14,414 bases of DNA from Candidatus Sulfotelmatobacter sp. (GCA_030037575.1 JASHRB010000362.1:1-14414); one strand, 5' to 3'; counted from the stretch's first letter, positions 1 to 7,587 are shown. The notes: a model not told the origin generated them from the letters alone. Translations and numbers: made by a program.

Positions 1-257
1 TTACCAGCGCGCATGCCAAAATGTACGGACTCTACTGGTGCCCGCACTGCGCCGAGCAGAAAGCGATGTTTGGCAAGTCGTTTCGCTACGTGAATTATGT
101 CGAGTGCGCCATCAAAGGCACGCATGATCTCGCGCCGGCTTGCAAAACCGCGGGAGTGAAGTTGTTTCCCGCATGGCAGTTCGGAAACCATCCTCCCGTC
201 GAAGGCGTCTTTCCCATGCAGGAACTCAGCGATAAGACCGGATGCAGTTTGCCGTGA
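1..257 (+). CDS. Thioredoxin-like protein, CPHC motif, 5' partial
   Basis: The reading frame is already open at base 3 (Thr-Ser-Ala-His-Ala-Lys before Met at base 21), so the true start probably lies outside the window and Met21 is internal. The visible 84 residues carry a WCPHC redox motif (Cys codons at 39 and 48), two further Cys (in VECA and PACK) and a Phe-Pro-Ala-Trp segment that fits the cis-Pro loop of the thioredoxin fold. The pattern MYG-YWCPHC-EQK-FG followed by YVEC and a second Cys matches the thioredoxin-like domain fused to the C-terminus of bacterial VKOR proteins, as in cyanobacteria. It is therefore the likely redox partner of the VKOR gene that overlaps its last 16 bases. 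I infer that it passes electrons from substrate thiols to VKOR in the periplasm. The N-terminal part, including any signal or anchor, cannot be seen. Confidence 0.8.
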   Translation, partial: TSAHAKMYGLYWCPHCAEQKAMFGKSFRYVNYVECAIKGTHDLAPACKTAGVKLFPAWQFGNHPPVEGVFPMQELSDKTGCSLP

Positions 258-715
258 CGGAATCTGCCAACTTGGCCCCGCCGCCCGGATCCGCGAGGCT
301 CCATCGCTTGCTCTATCTCGCCATCGCGGCTTTGGCTGTGTTGGGCATCGCCGACTCGGCAATTTCTCTCCAGCGGCACTATGCCGAGTCGGCAACCAGA
401 TTTTGTGAGGTGGGAGAAAAATTTAATTGCGACATCGTGAATCGCAGCGAATATTCCAGCATGATGGGCATTCCCGTAGCCGGAATGGGTGTGCTCGGCT
501 ATGCAGTTCTGTTGGCCCTGGCGACGGTCTTCCGTTCGCGCCCGCAAACCCCTATACGATTGCTATCCGCCGCCGCCGCGGGTCTGGCCTTTGCGCTTTA
601 CCTCACGTATATCGAGGGGCACGTTCTGGACGCATGGTGCGTTCTCTGCCTGACGTCGCTGGCTGCGATCGGTGGAATCACCTTGCTGGCAGGCGCGGTG
701 AAACTGAGGTCGTAA
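242..715 (+). CDS. VKOR-family disulfide oxidoreductase
   Basis: A 157-residue polytopic membrane protein with about four hydrophobic segments (roughly 21-43, 76-98, 104-122, 130-152). It carries the four cysteines of the vitamin K epoxide reductase family: a loop pair C55 and C63 (FCEVGEKFNCD), followed by the conserved Ser region (NRSEYS), and the active-site pair C133-V-L-C136 in the last helix. Family knowledge: such proteins re-oxidise a thioredoxin-like or DsbA-like partner and pass electrons to membrane quinone, and they replace DsbB in many bacteria. The start codon lies inside the upstream thioredoxin-like gene (16-base overlap) and no strong Shine-Dalgarno is seen, so translation is probably coupled to that gene. 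VKOR and thioredoxin are often one fused protein, in the order VKOR-Trx; here they are separate and in the opposite order. Confidence 0.88.
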   Translation: MQFAVTESANLAPPPGSARLHRLLYLAIAALAVLGIADSAISLQRHYAESATRFCEVGEKFNCDIVNRSEYSSMMGIPVAGMGVLGYAVLLALATVFRSRPQTPIRLLSAAAAGLAFALYLTYIEGHVLDAWCVLCLTSLAAIGGITLLAGAVKLRS

Positions 716-779
716 GATTCCGCCCGCAAGAGCTCGTGAATCGCCCCGTCCAATAAAAGCAATGAGGAAGATTCAAACC

Positions 780-1604
780 ATGGAAGACAAGGCTTCGCCT
801 CCGATTCGCGCCCATGGCACGACGGGCGATTTGTGGCTGCACAGATTTCCCAGCCGCATTTTTCGCAACACCCGTTCTCTACGGATCTGGCTGCCGCCGG
901 CCTATGACGACCGCGAGAATGCAAGCAAACATTATCCCGTTCTCTATTTGAACGACGGGCAAAACCTGTTTGAAACGGCCTCAGCTTTCGCCGGAGTCGA
1001 GTGGCAGGTCGACGAGGCGGCGGACGGGTTGATCCGCGCTGGAACCGTGCCGCCGCTGATCATTGTGGGCATCGACAACACCGGCAAAGACCGCATCCGC
1101 GAATATATGCCGAACCGGTCGGTGAGTCCGAGGATGCTGCGGGTGCAGGGAAGGTATTATCCGGATTTCCTGACGAAAGAAGTGATGCCCTTTGTCGAAC
1201 GAAATTACCGGGTCGCGGGCGGGCAGGAGAATACCGGGCTCGGCGGATCGTCGCTGGGTGCGCTGATTGCGCTGTATACGGCAATCGTGCGGCCGGGGGT
1301 GATCGGCCGGCTGCTGATCGAGAGTCCTGCATTGTGGGTTTCGAACCGCCAGGTTCTCAAAGACAGCCGCAGCGTGGGCGAGTGGCCCGAGCGAATTTTT
1401 CTGGGTGTGGGAACTGCTGAGTCGGCGAGTCCAGAGAAAAGCCGCAGCGCGGTCGAGAACGTGAGAAAGCTTGCCGCCATTATGCGCCGAGCGGTGCTCG
1501 GCGAAAAGCGGCTGCGCTTGGTAGTCAAAGACGGCGCCGGGCACAACGAGTCGGCCTGGGCCGAGCGCTTCCCGGAAGCGCTGCAATTTTTGTTTGGGTC
1601 TTAA
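780..1604 (+). CDS. Putative esterase (Fes/esterase D type alpha/beta hydrolase)
   Basis: A protein of 274 residues from ATG 780. An ATG at 762 is in frame, but 780 has the better ribosome site (GAGGAAG at 764-770, nine bases before the start). It resembles the PF00756 putative esterase family: an N-terminal beta-sandwich-like opening (SLRIWLPPAY), YPVLYLNDGQNLF near residues 52-64, the nucleophile elbow Gly-Ser-Ser-Leu-Gly with Ser at about residue 158, and a C-terminal catalytic His in GAGHNESAW at about 255. The acid residue is not certain. There is no signal peptide, so it is likely cytoplasmic. Relatives include enterochelin esterase, S-formylglutathione hydrolase and carbohydrate acetyl-esterases; the substrate cannot be chosen from sequence. 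It lies 64 bases after the VKOR gene and may share its transcript. It converges on the downstream minus-strand gene, with only two bases between the stop codons. Confidence 0.82.
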   Translation: MEDKASPPIRAHGTTGDLWLHRFPSRIFRNTRSLRIWLPPAYDDRENASKHYPVLYLNDGQNLFETASAFAGVEWQVDEAADGLIRAGTVPPLIIVGIDNTGKDRIREYMPNRSVSPRMLRVQGRYYPDFLTKEVMPFVERNYRVAGGQENTGLGGSSLGALIALYTAIVRPGVIGRLLIESPALWVSNRQVLKDSRSVGEWPERIFLGVGTAESASPEKSRSAVENVRKLAAIMRRAVLGEKRLRLVVKDGAGHNESAWAERFPEALQFLFGS

Positions 1605-1606
1605 CG

Positions 1607-2851
1607 CTACTTCCCTAAGCCTTCTGCCACGAGCGAAGGTGCCTTCCTACCGCATTTCCTGATCTCAAACAAGATCGCCGCCATTACAGGAACTGAAAGC
1701 TGAACGTGCGTCCAGCGAGCAAGCGGCCCGATCAGCGGCAAAACAAAAGCGAGATAGAGCAGAAGCGAAAGATGCAAAGGTACTGTGCGGACGTCCTGAC
1801 CGGCAATCCACTCTCCGAGAAGCAGAAATGCCGGCGCAAGGATGACGATGTCATACACCGTGAGATGGGGTGCAACCAGAACCGTGGCAAACAGGAGTGA
1901 AGAGAAGCGCAGCGGCAACGGCAGCTGGCTTCGCCAGCAGGAAACGGTCAAGGCCACCACGAATACCGCACTAACGAAATACAACGCCCAGGACCAATCT
2001 AGCCACGGAACCAGTATGCCCCAGAAAGTGCGCAGGCAGTGCGTTTGATAGGGTCTCGGCTCGAACCACGAGAGTTCCTTCGAAATCTGCAAAAAGGCGT
2101 GAATCCAGTCGCGCAGACAACTCGTACGGTAATAAAGCCACGCACCCCCTAACTGAACAGAGGACGACAGAAGTGCCCCCGCAATAACTCTCCAGCGTAA
2201 CGTCACCAAAAAGACGATTGCCGCGGCTAACGCCAGTTGTGGTTTGAAAATTAGACATCCAAGGGCCAGGCCAGCGTAGAAATCATGTTTGCTGCGGAAA
2301 GCGAAGAAAGCCAGCGTGAAGCAGGCGAGCGCCAGCGCAGAACTTTGCCCCCAGGCGATAAGGTGCCAGTACGCAGGAAATGCAATCGCAAGAATCAGGA
2401 TGGTGAGCCGATATTCATGCAGGTTTGGGCATGCCTGCAACAGAGCGAAGCAACAGACTCCGTAAATTCCCGTGCTCAAAATCAGCCATAGAGTGAGTGC
2501 CGACACGTAACCGAGTTCGGCAAACGGCGCGAACAAAATCGAAACCTGCGGCGGATACAGCGGCAAATAATAAATACCCGCTGCTTCCGGCACGCGTGCT
2601 ACCGAAACCGCATATTGTGCTCGCAGAGCATAAAGATCAAGGCCAAGATGATCCAACGCGAGCGATCCGAGCGTGTAGAAGTGCAGAAAATCAGTGCCTT
2701 TGAGATTGCCACCGCGGTCGCGCAACCCGGGCGTGCTCATATCCCATACATAAACCGACCACAGACAAAGGGCGAGAATGAGGCCATGCGCACGTAGACG
2801 GCGAGGGGTTAGCCAAGCAGCGGATTTGTCTGAGGCCATCAGCTCGCCCAT
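1607..2851 (-). CDS. GT87 (DUF2029)-like membrane glycosyltransferase, second copy
   Basis: A 414-residue polytopic membrane protein with about ten hydrophobic segments. Features of the GT87/DUF2029 family (polyprenol-phosphate-sugar dependent GT-C enzymes, such as mycobacterial alpha-mannosyltransferases) are visible: KGTDFLHFYTLG at about 51-62 with Asp54 in the first extracytoplasmic loop as the expected catalytic base, YLPLYPPQ at about 95-102, GQSSALALA at about 168-176, and IFKPQLAL at about 201-208. It is the last gene of the minus-strand cluster. It starts 13 bases after the stop of the neighbouring GT87-like gene, with which it shares the KPQ(L/M)AL motif, so the two look like diverged paralogues. 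The start is uncertain: Met at 2851 and Met at 2839 both lack a strong ribosome site. The sugar and acceptor cannot be predicted. Confidence 0.78.
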   Translation of the reverse strand: MGELMASDKSAAWLTPRRLRAHGLILALCLWSVYVWDMSTPGLRDRGGNLKGTDFLHFYTLGSLALDHLGLDLYALRAQYAVSVARVPEAAGIYYLPLYPPQVSILFAPFAELGYVSALTLWLILSTGIYGVCCFALLQACPNLHEYRLTILILAIAFPAYWHLIAWGQSSALALACFTLAFFAFRSKHDFYAGLALGCLIFKPQLALAAAIVFLVTLRWRVIAGALLSSSVQLGGAWLYYRTSCLRDWIHAFLQISKELSWFEPRPYQTHCLRTFWGILVPWLDWSWALYFVSAVFVVALTVSCWRSQLPLPLRFSSLLFATVLVAPHLTVYDIVILAPAFLLLGEWIAGQDVRTVPLHLSLLLYLAFVLPLIGPLARWTHVQLSVPVMAAILFEIRKCGRKAPSLVAEGLGK

Positions 2852-2864
2852 AATACTGAACTCA

Positions 2865-4157
2865 TCAACTAATGGCGGGTAAATCTGCGGGAGGGACGAT
2901 TCCGGGTGAGGTCTGCCCGCTGCCGGTCTTACTACGCCTCGTCGCCAACAAGAGAGGCAGAAGGAGTGGGATGAAGGGGACTACGAATGAAGGCAGCAAT
3001 GGCATCTGGCCAGGAGAATTCAACTGCGGCCGATTTAGCAGCAGAAAAAGAGAGGCCGTCCACGGCCAACTCACGGCGGAGATGAAAACGAGACGGGAGA
3101 ACCTGGGCAAAATCCTCCAATCACGCAAGAGCAGAAGCGCGGGCAGGATCAACAGCACCTGGTTGAATGGCGTCAACAACGGGAAGGAAAGCATCGTGCC
3201 AAGAAGAAATACCGCGAGGGCGGAAACGAACTGGCGCGAGTCTCCCATCGCTTTTCGATTTCTCCACCCATACACTAAAAGCCCGACTACGATCAGGCCT
3301 CCCAAAATTTCTCCTGCAAGGTCACCGAGAGCGATTCGGAGGAGCGATGTAGGAAGGGCATATCTCCGATAGGCAGCGACTCCCGCTAGAAAATAACCGA
3401 TCCATCCCGGCAGCAGCAGTTCACCGGCCGCAATTAACGCGGCTAGGGTCGCAGCGAAGCTAGCCGCAAGGTGCCTCCGCCTGTGCCAATCGCCAACGGC
3501 CCACAATGCGAACCAGCACAGAGGTAAAAGCGCCATTTGCGGTTTAATCGTGAGGAAAGCAAGCAGCGCACCCGCACTCGCCAGATGGTTCCTGCTGACG
3601 CACCACGCGGCGGAGCTCAGCAAACAACCTTCAAAAATCGCGAGCTGCTGCAGCCGCAACCCCTGAATCACTTGTGGGGTGCTGAGGGTGAACAGGACTA
3701 TGGCGACGACCGCTGGCCAGGGCAGACGCCAACCCAGAATCCTCAGGCAAAAGAGGATGCTCAAGGCGACGAAGGAACCCAATGCGAAGGGAGCCCAGCG
3801 CCGCACGTCCTTAAAGTCCACATACGCGAAGGGCGCAGTAAGAAATATTTCGTAAATAGGGTACGCGAACCGCTGCTCGTCGACTACCTCAACGCCAGGT
3901 GTGAACATCTGATTGATCGCGTGGCCGTAGTAAACCATCTGGATTTTATGACTCACCTCCGGCCCATAGGGATTGTGGCGGTGGAGTAAGAGTTCGCGCG
4001 TGCCCACCCAGGGGGAATATAGGTCACTGACTTGAACGATCACGACTCCCTTTGTCAGGCGGATGTAAGTGGTCCATGGCCCCAGGATCCGGTGTACGTA
4101 AGACCAAGAAATTCCCGCCACCAACAAGCTCAACAAAAGCCAGAGTCGAGGTCTCAT
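2865..4157 (-). CDS. GT87 (DUF2029)-like membrane glycosyltransferase, first copy
   Basis: A 430-residue polytopic membrane protein beginning with a hydrophobic segment (residues 4-20). The first outer loop has QVSDLYSPWVGTRELLL (Asp45 as the candidate GT-C catalytic acid) and HNPYGPE at about 61-67. FAYPIYEIFLTAPF at about 97-110, LRLQQLAIFEG at about 167-177 and LTIKPQMAL at about 202-210 correspond to motifs of the GT87/DUF2029 family and to the downstream gene. GT87 enzymes transfer a sugar from a polyprenyl-phosphate donor on the outer face of the membrane. A Shine-Dalgarno GAGGTGA, which begins within the TGA stop of the upstream gene, sits about ten bases before the ATG; this tight arrangement supports co-translation. 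The C-terminal tail is basic and proline-rich. Substrate unknown. Confidence 0.75.
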   Translation of the reverse strand: MRPRLWLLLSLLVAGISWSYVHRILGPWTTYIRLTKGVVIVQVSDLYSPWVGTRELLLHRHNPYGPEVSHKIQMVYYGHAINQMFTPGVEVVDEQRFAYPIYEIFLTAPFAYVDFKDVRRWAPFALGSFVALSILFCLRILGWRLPWPAVVAIVLFTLSTPQVIQGLRLQQLAIFEGCLLSSAAWCVSRNHLASAGALLAFLTIKPQMALLPLCWFALWAVGDWHRRRHLAASFAATLAALIAAGELLLPGWIGYFLAGVAAYRRYALPTSLLRIALGDLAGEILGGLIVVGLLVYGWRNRKAMGDSRQFVSALAVFLLGTMLSFPLLTPFNQVLLILPALLLLRDWRILPRFSRLVFISAVSWPWTASLFLLLNRPQLNSPGQMPLLPSFVVPFIPLLLPLLLATRRSKTGSGQTSPGIVPPADLPAIS

Positions 4158-4171
4158 TGCTTGTTGTCACC

Positions 4172-5728
4172 TCAATGGTGGCTTAAGCTATTCTGCGCGG
4201 TCCCGCCTGACATTCCAGAAGAATTGATTCTCTTGTCCACCCTCTCACCCAGGTGGAGCAAACGAGAACAGACCTGGTCGAAATGCAGGCCGCACCGATA
4301 GACGAGATATGCCGGAAGGTCTTGGGTCTGCACGATATACTTGCCAGCGCCAACGGCATCAACGTCAGAGTAATTGTCCATCACGATGCCATTATCTGGA
4401 CGCGCGCGGATGCGAAACTGCCGCGAAGAAGGCTCATAGTTGCTGTAGCTGAAGCAATGGCCAATGCAGGCACGATCCAGGGAGTGGTGGAAACAAAGCG
4501 AACGCAACAAGGATTGGCCTGGCGCCTGACTGATAACGCGCTGCATTGGGGGCAACTCCTGCACCGTTGCGTCGAGCCGATCCTCGATCCGGTTGAGTTC
4601 ACGATCGTCGCGATACAGCAGTCCGAAAAATAGGAGCGCCACGGAAAGCAGGGCAATTTTCTCGAATCTCGCCGAGGGTTCTCCGGCTAGAGCGGCGCAC
4701 ACTAACAAAGCTGAGCCAAGCGCAAGGCGGCTTGTGATAAATCCAAACGGCAGGCCGAACTGTGGAAACAGTATCTGATTGGGTAGGAGGAAAACGGCAG
4801 CGGCGTTCAATAGCCAAAGCTGGAACGGAACCGCCAATAAAGCGCGCACTGCACCGTGCCGCAAGATCCGACGGAGTTGCAGCGCCCAGATAAAAAGCAC
4901 GCAGCCAAACGGAACTCCATATTTAGGCCCGAAGACGATCAGCTGATTTGCGCCTGTGGCGAAAAATAGTTGCTGGGCTGACCAACCGCACCTGTATCGA
5001 TGCACCAGGATATCGCGAAGAATGAAGAGTGCAGCGATGCCGACACCCAACAACAGAACGCGTCTTTTCGCTCCAGCTCGGTTTCCAAGGACGCTATAAG
5101 CAGCGAGGCCCACTGCCCACATGACAGGAAAAGGATGTGCAAGCCAACCCAAAACCAGCAGCGGTGATGCCACGGCGCGGACTTGCCAGCCTTGATTCCA
5201 CAGCATTGCGAGACACCACAGACAAAGGCCCATCGATAAATAAAAATTGAAAAACCCGATATTAAAAATAAAGCCGTAAGAAAGCATCGCCACGCACGGT
5301 GCGGCGAACCACCAGTTTCGGCCGCCTACCTGGAAGATCAACAGCAGTGCGCCCCAGGCAAAAATCAGCACCGAAGCCGACACGGCAATCCGCTGCGCGA
5401 GCCCTGGACCAACGCGCACGAACAGCCACTCCAGCATGACGTCGAAAAGAATGTTGTTCGATTGCGAGGAAATCCATAAACCCGGCAGGCCGCCCTGATG
5501 AATCTGTGACGCCAGCCACGCGTCGTAGATATGGCTGCCGAGATCCGCTGACTGAATCCGGGATTGCCAGAAACAAGGGATGAGCAGAAATGCTGAGAAC
5601 AACGGGATCGCAACCCACGCCGGAAATGCGGACGAAAATATAGCTCTGCCACTGGGCGATTCCGCCGGCTGCAAACGATCGCCTTCGTCGACAGGTAGCG
5701 TTGTTCCCAGCTTCAGGCTCCTGTGCAT
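4172..5728 (-). CDS. GT-C-like polytopic membrane protein with C-terminal soluble domain
   Basis: A 518-residue protein with a hydrophilic N-terminus of about 35 residues, about ten membrane segments between residues 36 and 375, and a soluble C-terminal part from about 380. The first outer loop holds IQSADLGSHIYDAWLA (Asp62, His66), the position where GT-C glycosyltransferases and oligosaccharyltransferases keep a catalytic Asp. No named family is certain; it resembles conserved hypothetical membrane proteins of Acidobacteria. The C-terminal part has at least five Cys (LCFHH, RACIGHC, RCGLHFDQVC), which could form disulfides if it faces the periplasm. The start at 5728 is the only ATG after the in-frame TAG that ends the phosphofructokinase gene 24 bases upstream; its ribosome site is weak, which suggests coupling to that gene. 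Role inferred as a lipid-linked sugar transferase or glycan-modifying protein. Confidence 0.65.
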   Translation of the reverse strand: MHRSLKLGTTLPVDEGDRLQPAESPSGRAIFSSAFPAWVAIPLFSAFLLIPCFWQSRIQSADLGSHIYDAWLASQIHQGGLPGLWISSQSNNILFDVMLEWLFVRVGPGLAQRIAVSASVLIFAWGALLLIFQVGGRNWWFAAPCVAMLSYGFIFNIGFFNFYLSMGLCLWCLAMLWNQGWQVRAVASPLLVLGWLAHPFPVMWAVGLAAYSVLGNRAGAKRRVLLLGVGIAALFILRDILVHRYRCGWSAQQLFFATGANQLIVFGPKYGVPFGCVLFIWALQLRRILRHGAVRALLAVPFQLWLLNAAAVFLLPNQILFPQFGLPFGFITSRLALGSALLVCAALAGEPSARFEKIALLSVALLFFGLLYRDDRELNRIEDRLDATVQELPPMQRVISQAPGQSLLRSLCFHHSLDRACIGHCFSYSNYEPSSRQFRIRARPDNGIVMDNYSDVDAVGAGKYIVQTQDLPAYLVYRCGLHFDQVCSRLLHLGERVDKRINSSGMSGGTAQNSLSHH

Positions 5729-5752
5729 CCTGCGGACATTGAATTCGACATT

Positions 5753-6826
5753 CTATCGCGGCACGGCTGCGCGGTCCTCTGCCTTCGGCAGCAGTCCATC
5801 AACCACCTGAATCATTTCATCGTCCACGATGCGGTTGCGCGAGATCGCCTCAGCCAGCGGGATGGAGACGATTTTATTCGCCCGCAACGCGGCCATGCAT
5901 CCGAACTCGCCACGGTGCACCATGTCGATCGCGCCCAGGCCGTAACGCGTCGCCAAAACGCGGTCGAAGGCACTGGGCGACCCTCCCCGCTGAATATGGC
6001 CTAGCACTACGGCGCGAGTCTCATATCCGGTGCGCTTTTCGATTTCGCGCGCGAGAATGTTCGCGATTCCGCCCAGCTTGACGTGGCCGAATTCGTCTTT
6101 GCCCATGTCCTGCAGAACGGGAGCTCCGTGACCCGGTTCAGAGGAAGAGAACTTCGCTCCTTCAGCGACGACCACAATTGAGAAATAACGCCCGCGCTCG
6201 TGCCGTTGCCGGATGGAGTCGGCGACTCTATCGACATCGAAAGGCCTCTCCGGAATCAGAATCACGTCTGCGCCGCCGGCAATGCCGCTGTAAAGTGCGA
6301 TCCAGCCGGCGTCGCGTCCCATGACCTCCACCACCATCACGCGATTGTGCGCTTCCGCCGTCGTATGAACGCGATCCAGAGCTTCGCAGACAATGTTGCA
6401 GGCGGTGTCAAAACCAAACGTATAATCCGTTCCGCCAAGATCGTTGTCAATGGTCTTGGGAACACCCACCACCTTCGCGCCGCGCTCGTGGAGCTTTTGC
6501 GCCACCGAGAGCGTGTCGTCGCCCCCAATTGCGATTAGCGCGTCGAGGTTGTTCTTTTCAAGCGTTGCCAGGCAGCGGTCGATGCCGTCGGCGCGTTTGG
6601 AGGGATTGGTGCGCGAGGTGCGCAGAATCGTGCCGCCACGCGGCAAAATACCTCCCACGGCATCGAGGTCGAGTGCTGTCGTGATGTTTTCGATCACGCC
6701 GCGCCAGCCTTCGAGAAAGCCAACGAACTCATCCTCGTAGGTGAAAACTCCCTTCCGCACCACAGCGCGAATGACGGCATTCAACCCCGGACAATCGCCC
6801 CCGCCGGTCAACACCCCAATCTTCAT
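5753..6826 (-). CDS. pfkA: 6-phosphofructokinase, probably pyrophosphate-dependent type
   Basis: A 357-residue enzyme of the PfkA family that phosphorylates fructose 6-phosphate to fructose 1,6-bisphosphate in the cytoplasm. Visible motifs: GGGDCPGLN at 8-16, GGDDTL at 101-106, PKTIDNDLGGTD at 123-134 with catalytic Asp127, MGRDAGWIAL at about 169-178, and LGHIQRGGSPSAFDR for sugar-phosphate binding. In this numbering, which coincides with E. coli PfkA, residue 104 is Asp and residue 124 is Lys. ATP-using enzymes have Gly at both. Asp104 plus Lys124 is the established signature of PPi-dependent phosphofructokinases, so a reversible PPi enzyme is predicted even though automatic annotation would say ATP. 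GGGGA lies six bases before the ATG. It heads a cluster of three membrane proteins. Confidence 0.93.
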   Translation of the reverse strand: MKIGVLTGGGDCPGLNAVIRAVVRKGVFTYEDEFVGFLEGWRGVIENITTALDLDAVGGILPRGGTILRTSRTNPSKRADGIDRCLATLEKNNLDALIAIGGDDTLSVAQKLHERGAKVVGVPKTIDNDLGGTDYTFGFDTACNIVCEALDRVHTTAEAHNRVMVVEVMGRDAGWIALYSGIAGGADVILIPERPFDVDRVADSIRQRHERGRYFSIVVVAEGAKFSSSEPGHGAPVLQDMGKDEFGHVKLGGIANILAREIEKRTGYETRAVVLGHIQRGGSPSAFDRVLATRYGLGAIDMVHRGEFGCMAALRANKIVSIPLAEAISRNRIVDDEMIQVVDGLLPKAEDRAAVPR

Positions 6827-6933
6827 TCTCGTCCCCGCTCCCTGTGTGCGCTTCTCTGAAAAGTGCTCCTACTTGCGCTTAATGGTATTCGCTGGCACTA
6901 GCACGAAACCATGGGCGTGTCCAGAAATCTTAG

Positions 6934-6957
6934 ATTATCACCAAATATACGCACCAA
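6934..6957 (-). promoter_or_regulatory. Candidate promoter -10 region for the pfkA cluster
   Basis: On the minus strand an AT-rich patch in GC-rich surroundings contains TGGTGATAAT, an extended -10-like element (GATAAT at 6939-6934), about 110 bases before the pfkA start. No good -35 hexamer sits at 16-18 bases. The rest of the 227-base gap between pfkA and the small exported gene holds nothing else recognisable. Weak call. Confidence 0.3.
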
Positions 6958-7053
6958 AAGCTCAAAACGCGCGAGCGCGCTGGGCAAGGACGTTGGGCGC
7001 ACCATGATTCGCTGCGGGTGGAGGGAGGTTTAGGGGCTGCACGAAAGCACGGC

Positions 7054-7374
7054 CTATCGCACTTCGGGCTGCACCCGGTTGACGGAGACGATTTCAATCC
7101 GGTTGCGGATCGAGTCAACGTAGCACCTGACCGTTACCAGGCCGCCCTCATGCCCCTTCAGAGCCTTGGCATTGCTCACGTCCCACTCGTTTTCGGAGTC
7201 GATCGAGAATCGGCGGCCATCGTTGCTGACTCGGCCGGAGATCATGACCGGCTTCGCAGCCGCCCGTCGAACCACAGCACTCTCGCTCGCAGTTGGTCGA
7301 GAATGATCCTGTGCCCAGGCGCCGACCACTGCGAAAAGCAGGAGCGACAGTGTCGTGAGTAAAAATCTTTTCAT
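7054..7374 (-). CDS. Small exported protein of unknown function (106 aa)
   Basis: Begins MKRFLLTTLSLLLFAVVGAWAQ, a clear Sec signal peptide with cleavage expected after AWA (about residue 21). The mature part of about 85 residues has an unstructured, Ala/Ser-rich stretch. It then has a compact beta-rich region, about 43-100 (PVMISGRVSNDGRRFSID ... GGLVTVRCYVDSIRNRIEIVSVN). The alternating strands and the LKGHEGG-VTV pattern recall small OB-like exported domains common in Acidobacteria (DUF5818-like), but this is only a resemblance. One Cys, so no internal disulfide. The gene is transcribed away from ruvC and toward pfkA. The ribosome site is a G-rich stretch (GGGGG) six bases upstream of the ATG. 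Function unknown. Confidence 0.65.
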   Translation of the reverse strand: MKRFLLTTLSLLLFAVVGAWAQDHSRPTASESAVVRRAAAKPVMISGRVSNDGRRFSIDSENEWDVSNAKALKGHEGGLVTVRCYVDSIRNRIEIVSVNRVQPEVR

Positions 7375-7443
7375 CGCGGCCCCCAGTGAATGTGAGAAGG
7401 TTCGGTGCTACAAAGCTGCACTCACTGGCAAGCATCTTTATGG

Positions 7444-7477
7444 AATTTTTATCGCCAAGCAAATGCAAAATTTTTAT
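7444..7477. repeat. Two AATTTTTAT direct repeats, 25 bases apart
   Basis: AATTTTTAT occurs at 7444-7452 and again at 7469-7477, in the intergenic region between the small exported gene (minus strand) and ruvC (plus strand). They may be part of an AT-rich promoter or a protein-binding site for the minus-strand gene, where TTGCTT and a TAAAGA-like hexamer are also seen about 16 bases apart. No further evidence. Confidence 0.3.
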
Positions 7478-7513
7478 GGAAGCTATTGAAGACTTGCCGG
7501 GAGCGATAGCCCT

Positions 7514-7543
7514 TTGACCGATTTTTGTTGGCCACCCTTATAC
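7514..7543 (+). promoter_or_regulatory. Candidate sigma-70 promoter for ruvC
   Basis: TTGACC (7514-7519) and TTATAC (7538-7543) are separated by 18 bases. This places a transcription start near 7550 and leaves a leader of about 38 bases before the ruvC ATG at 7588. It is based on hexamer similarity only. Confidence 0.35.
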
Positions 7544-7587
7544 GCCCTCTAGGATCGACGCCGCATTCCGCGTTAAACTGCACATAC

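Noticed and set aside
95..547. Minus-strand open frame opposite the thioredoxin-like and VKOR genes
   Set aside because: No recognisable protein features; it lies wholly antisense to two well-supported genes.
981..1586. Long minus-strand open frame opposite the esterase gene
   Set aside because: The His/Arg/Pro-rich product is typical of the shadow frame of a GC-rich gene; the esterase frame has clear catalytic motifs.
3537..3989. Plus-strand open frame of about 150 codons within the GT87-like gene
   Set aside because: Low-complexity Gln/Arg/Pro composition, no ribosome site, antisense to a real membrane protein.
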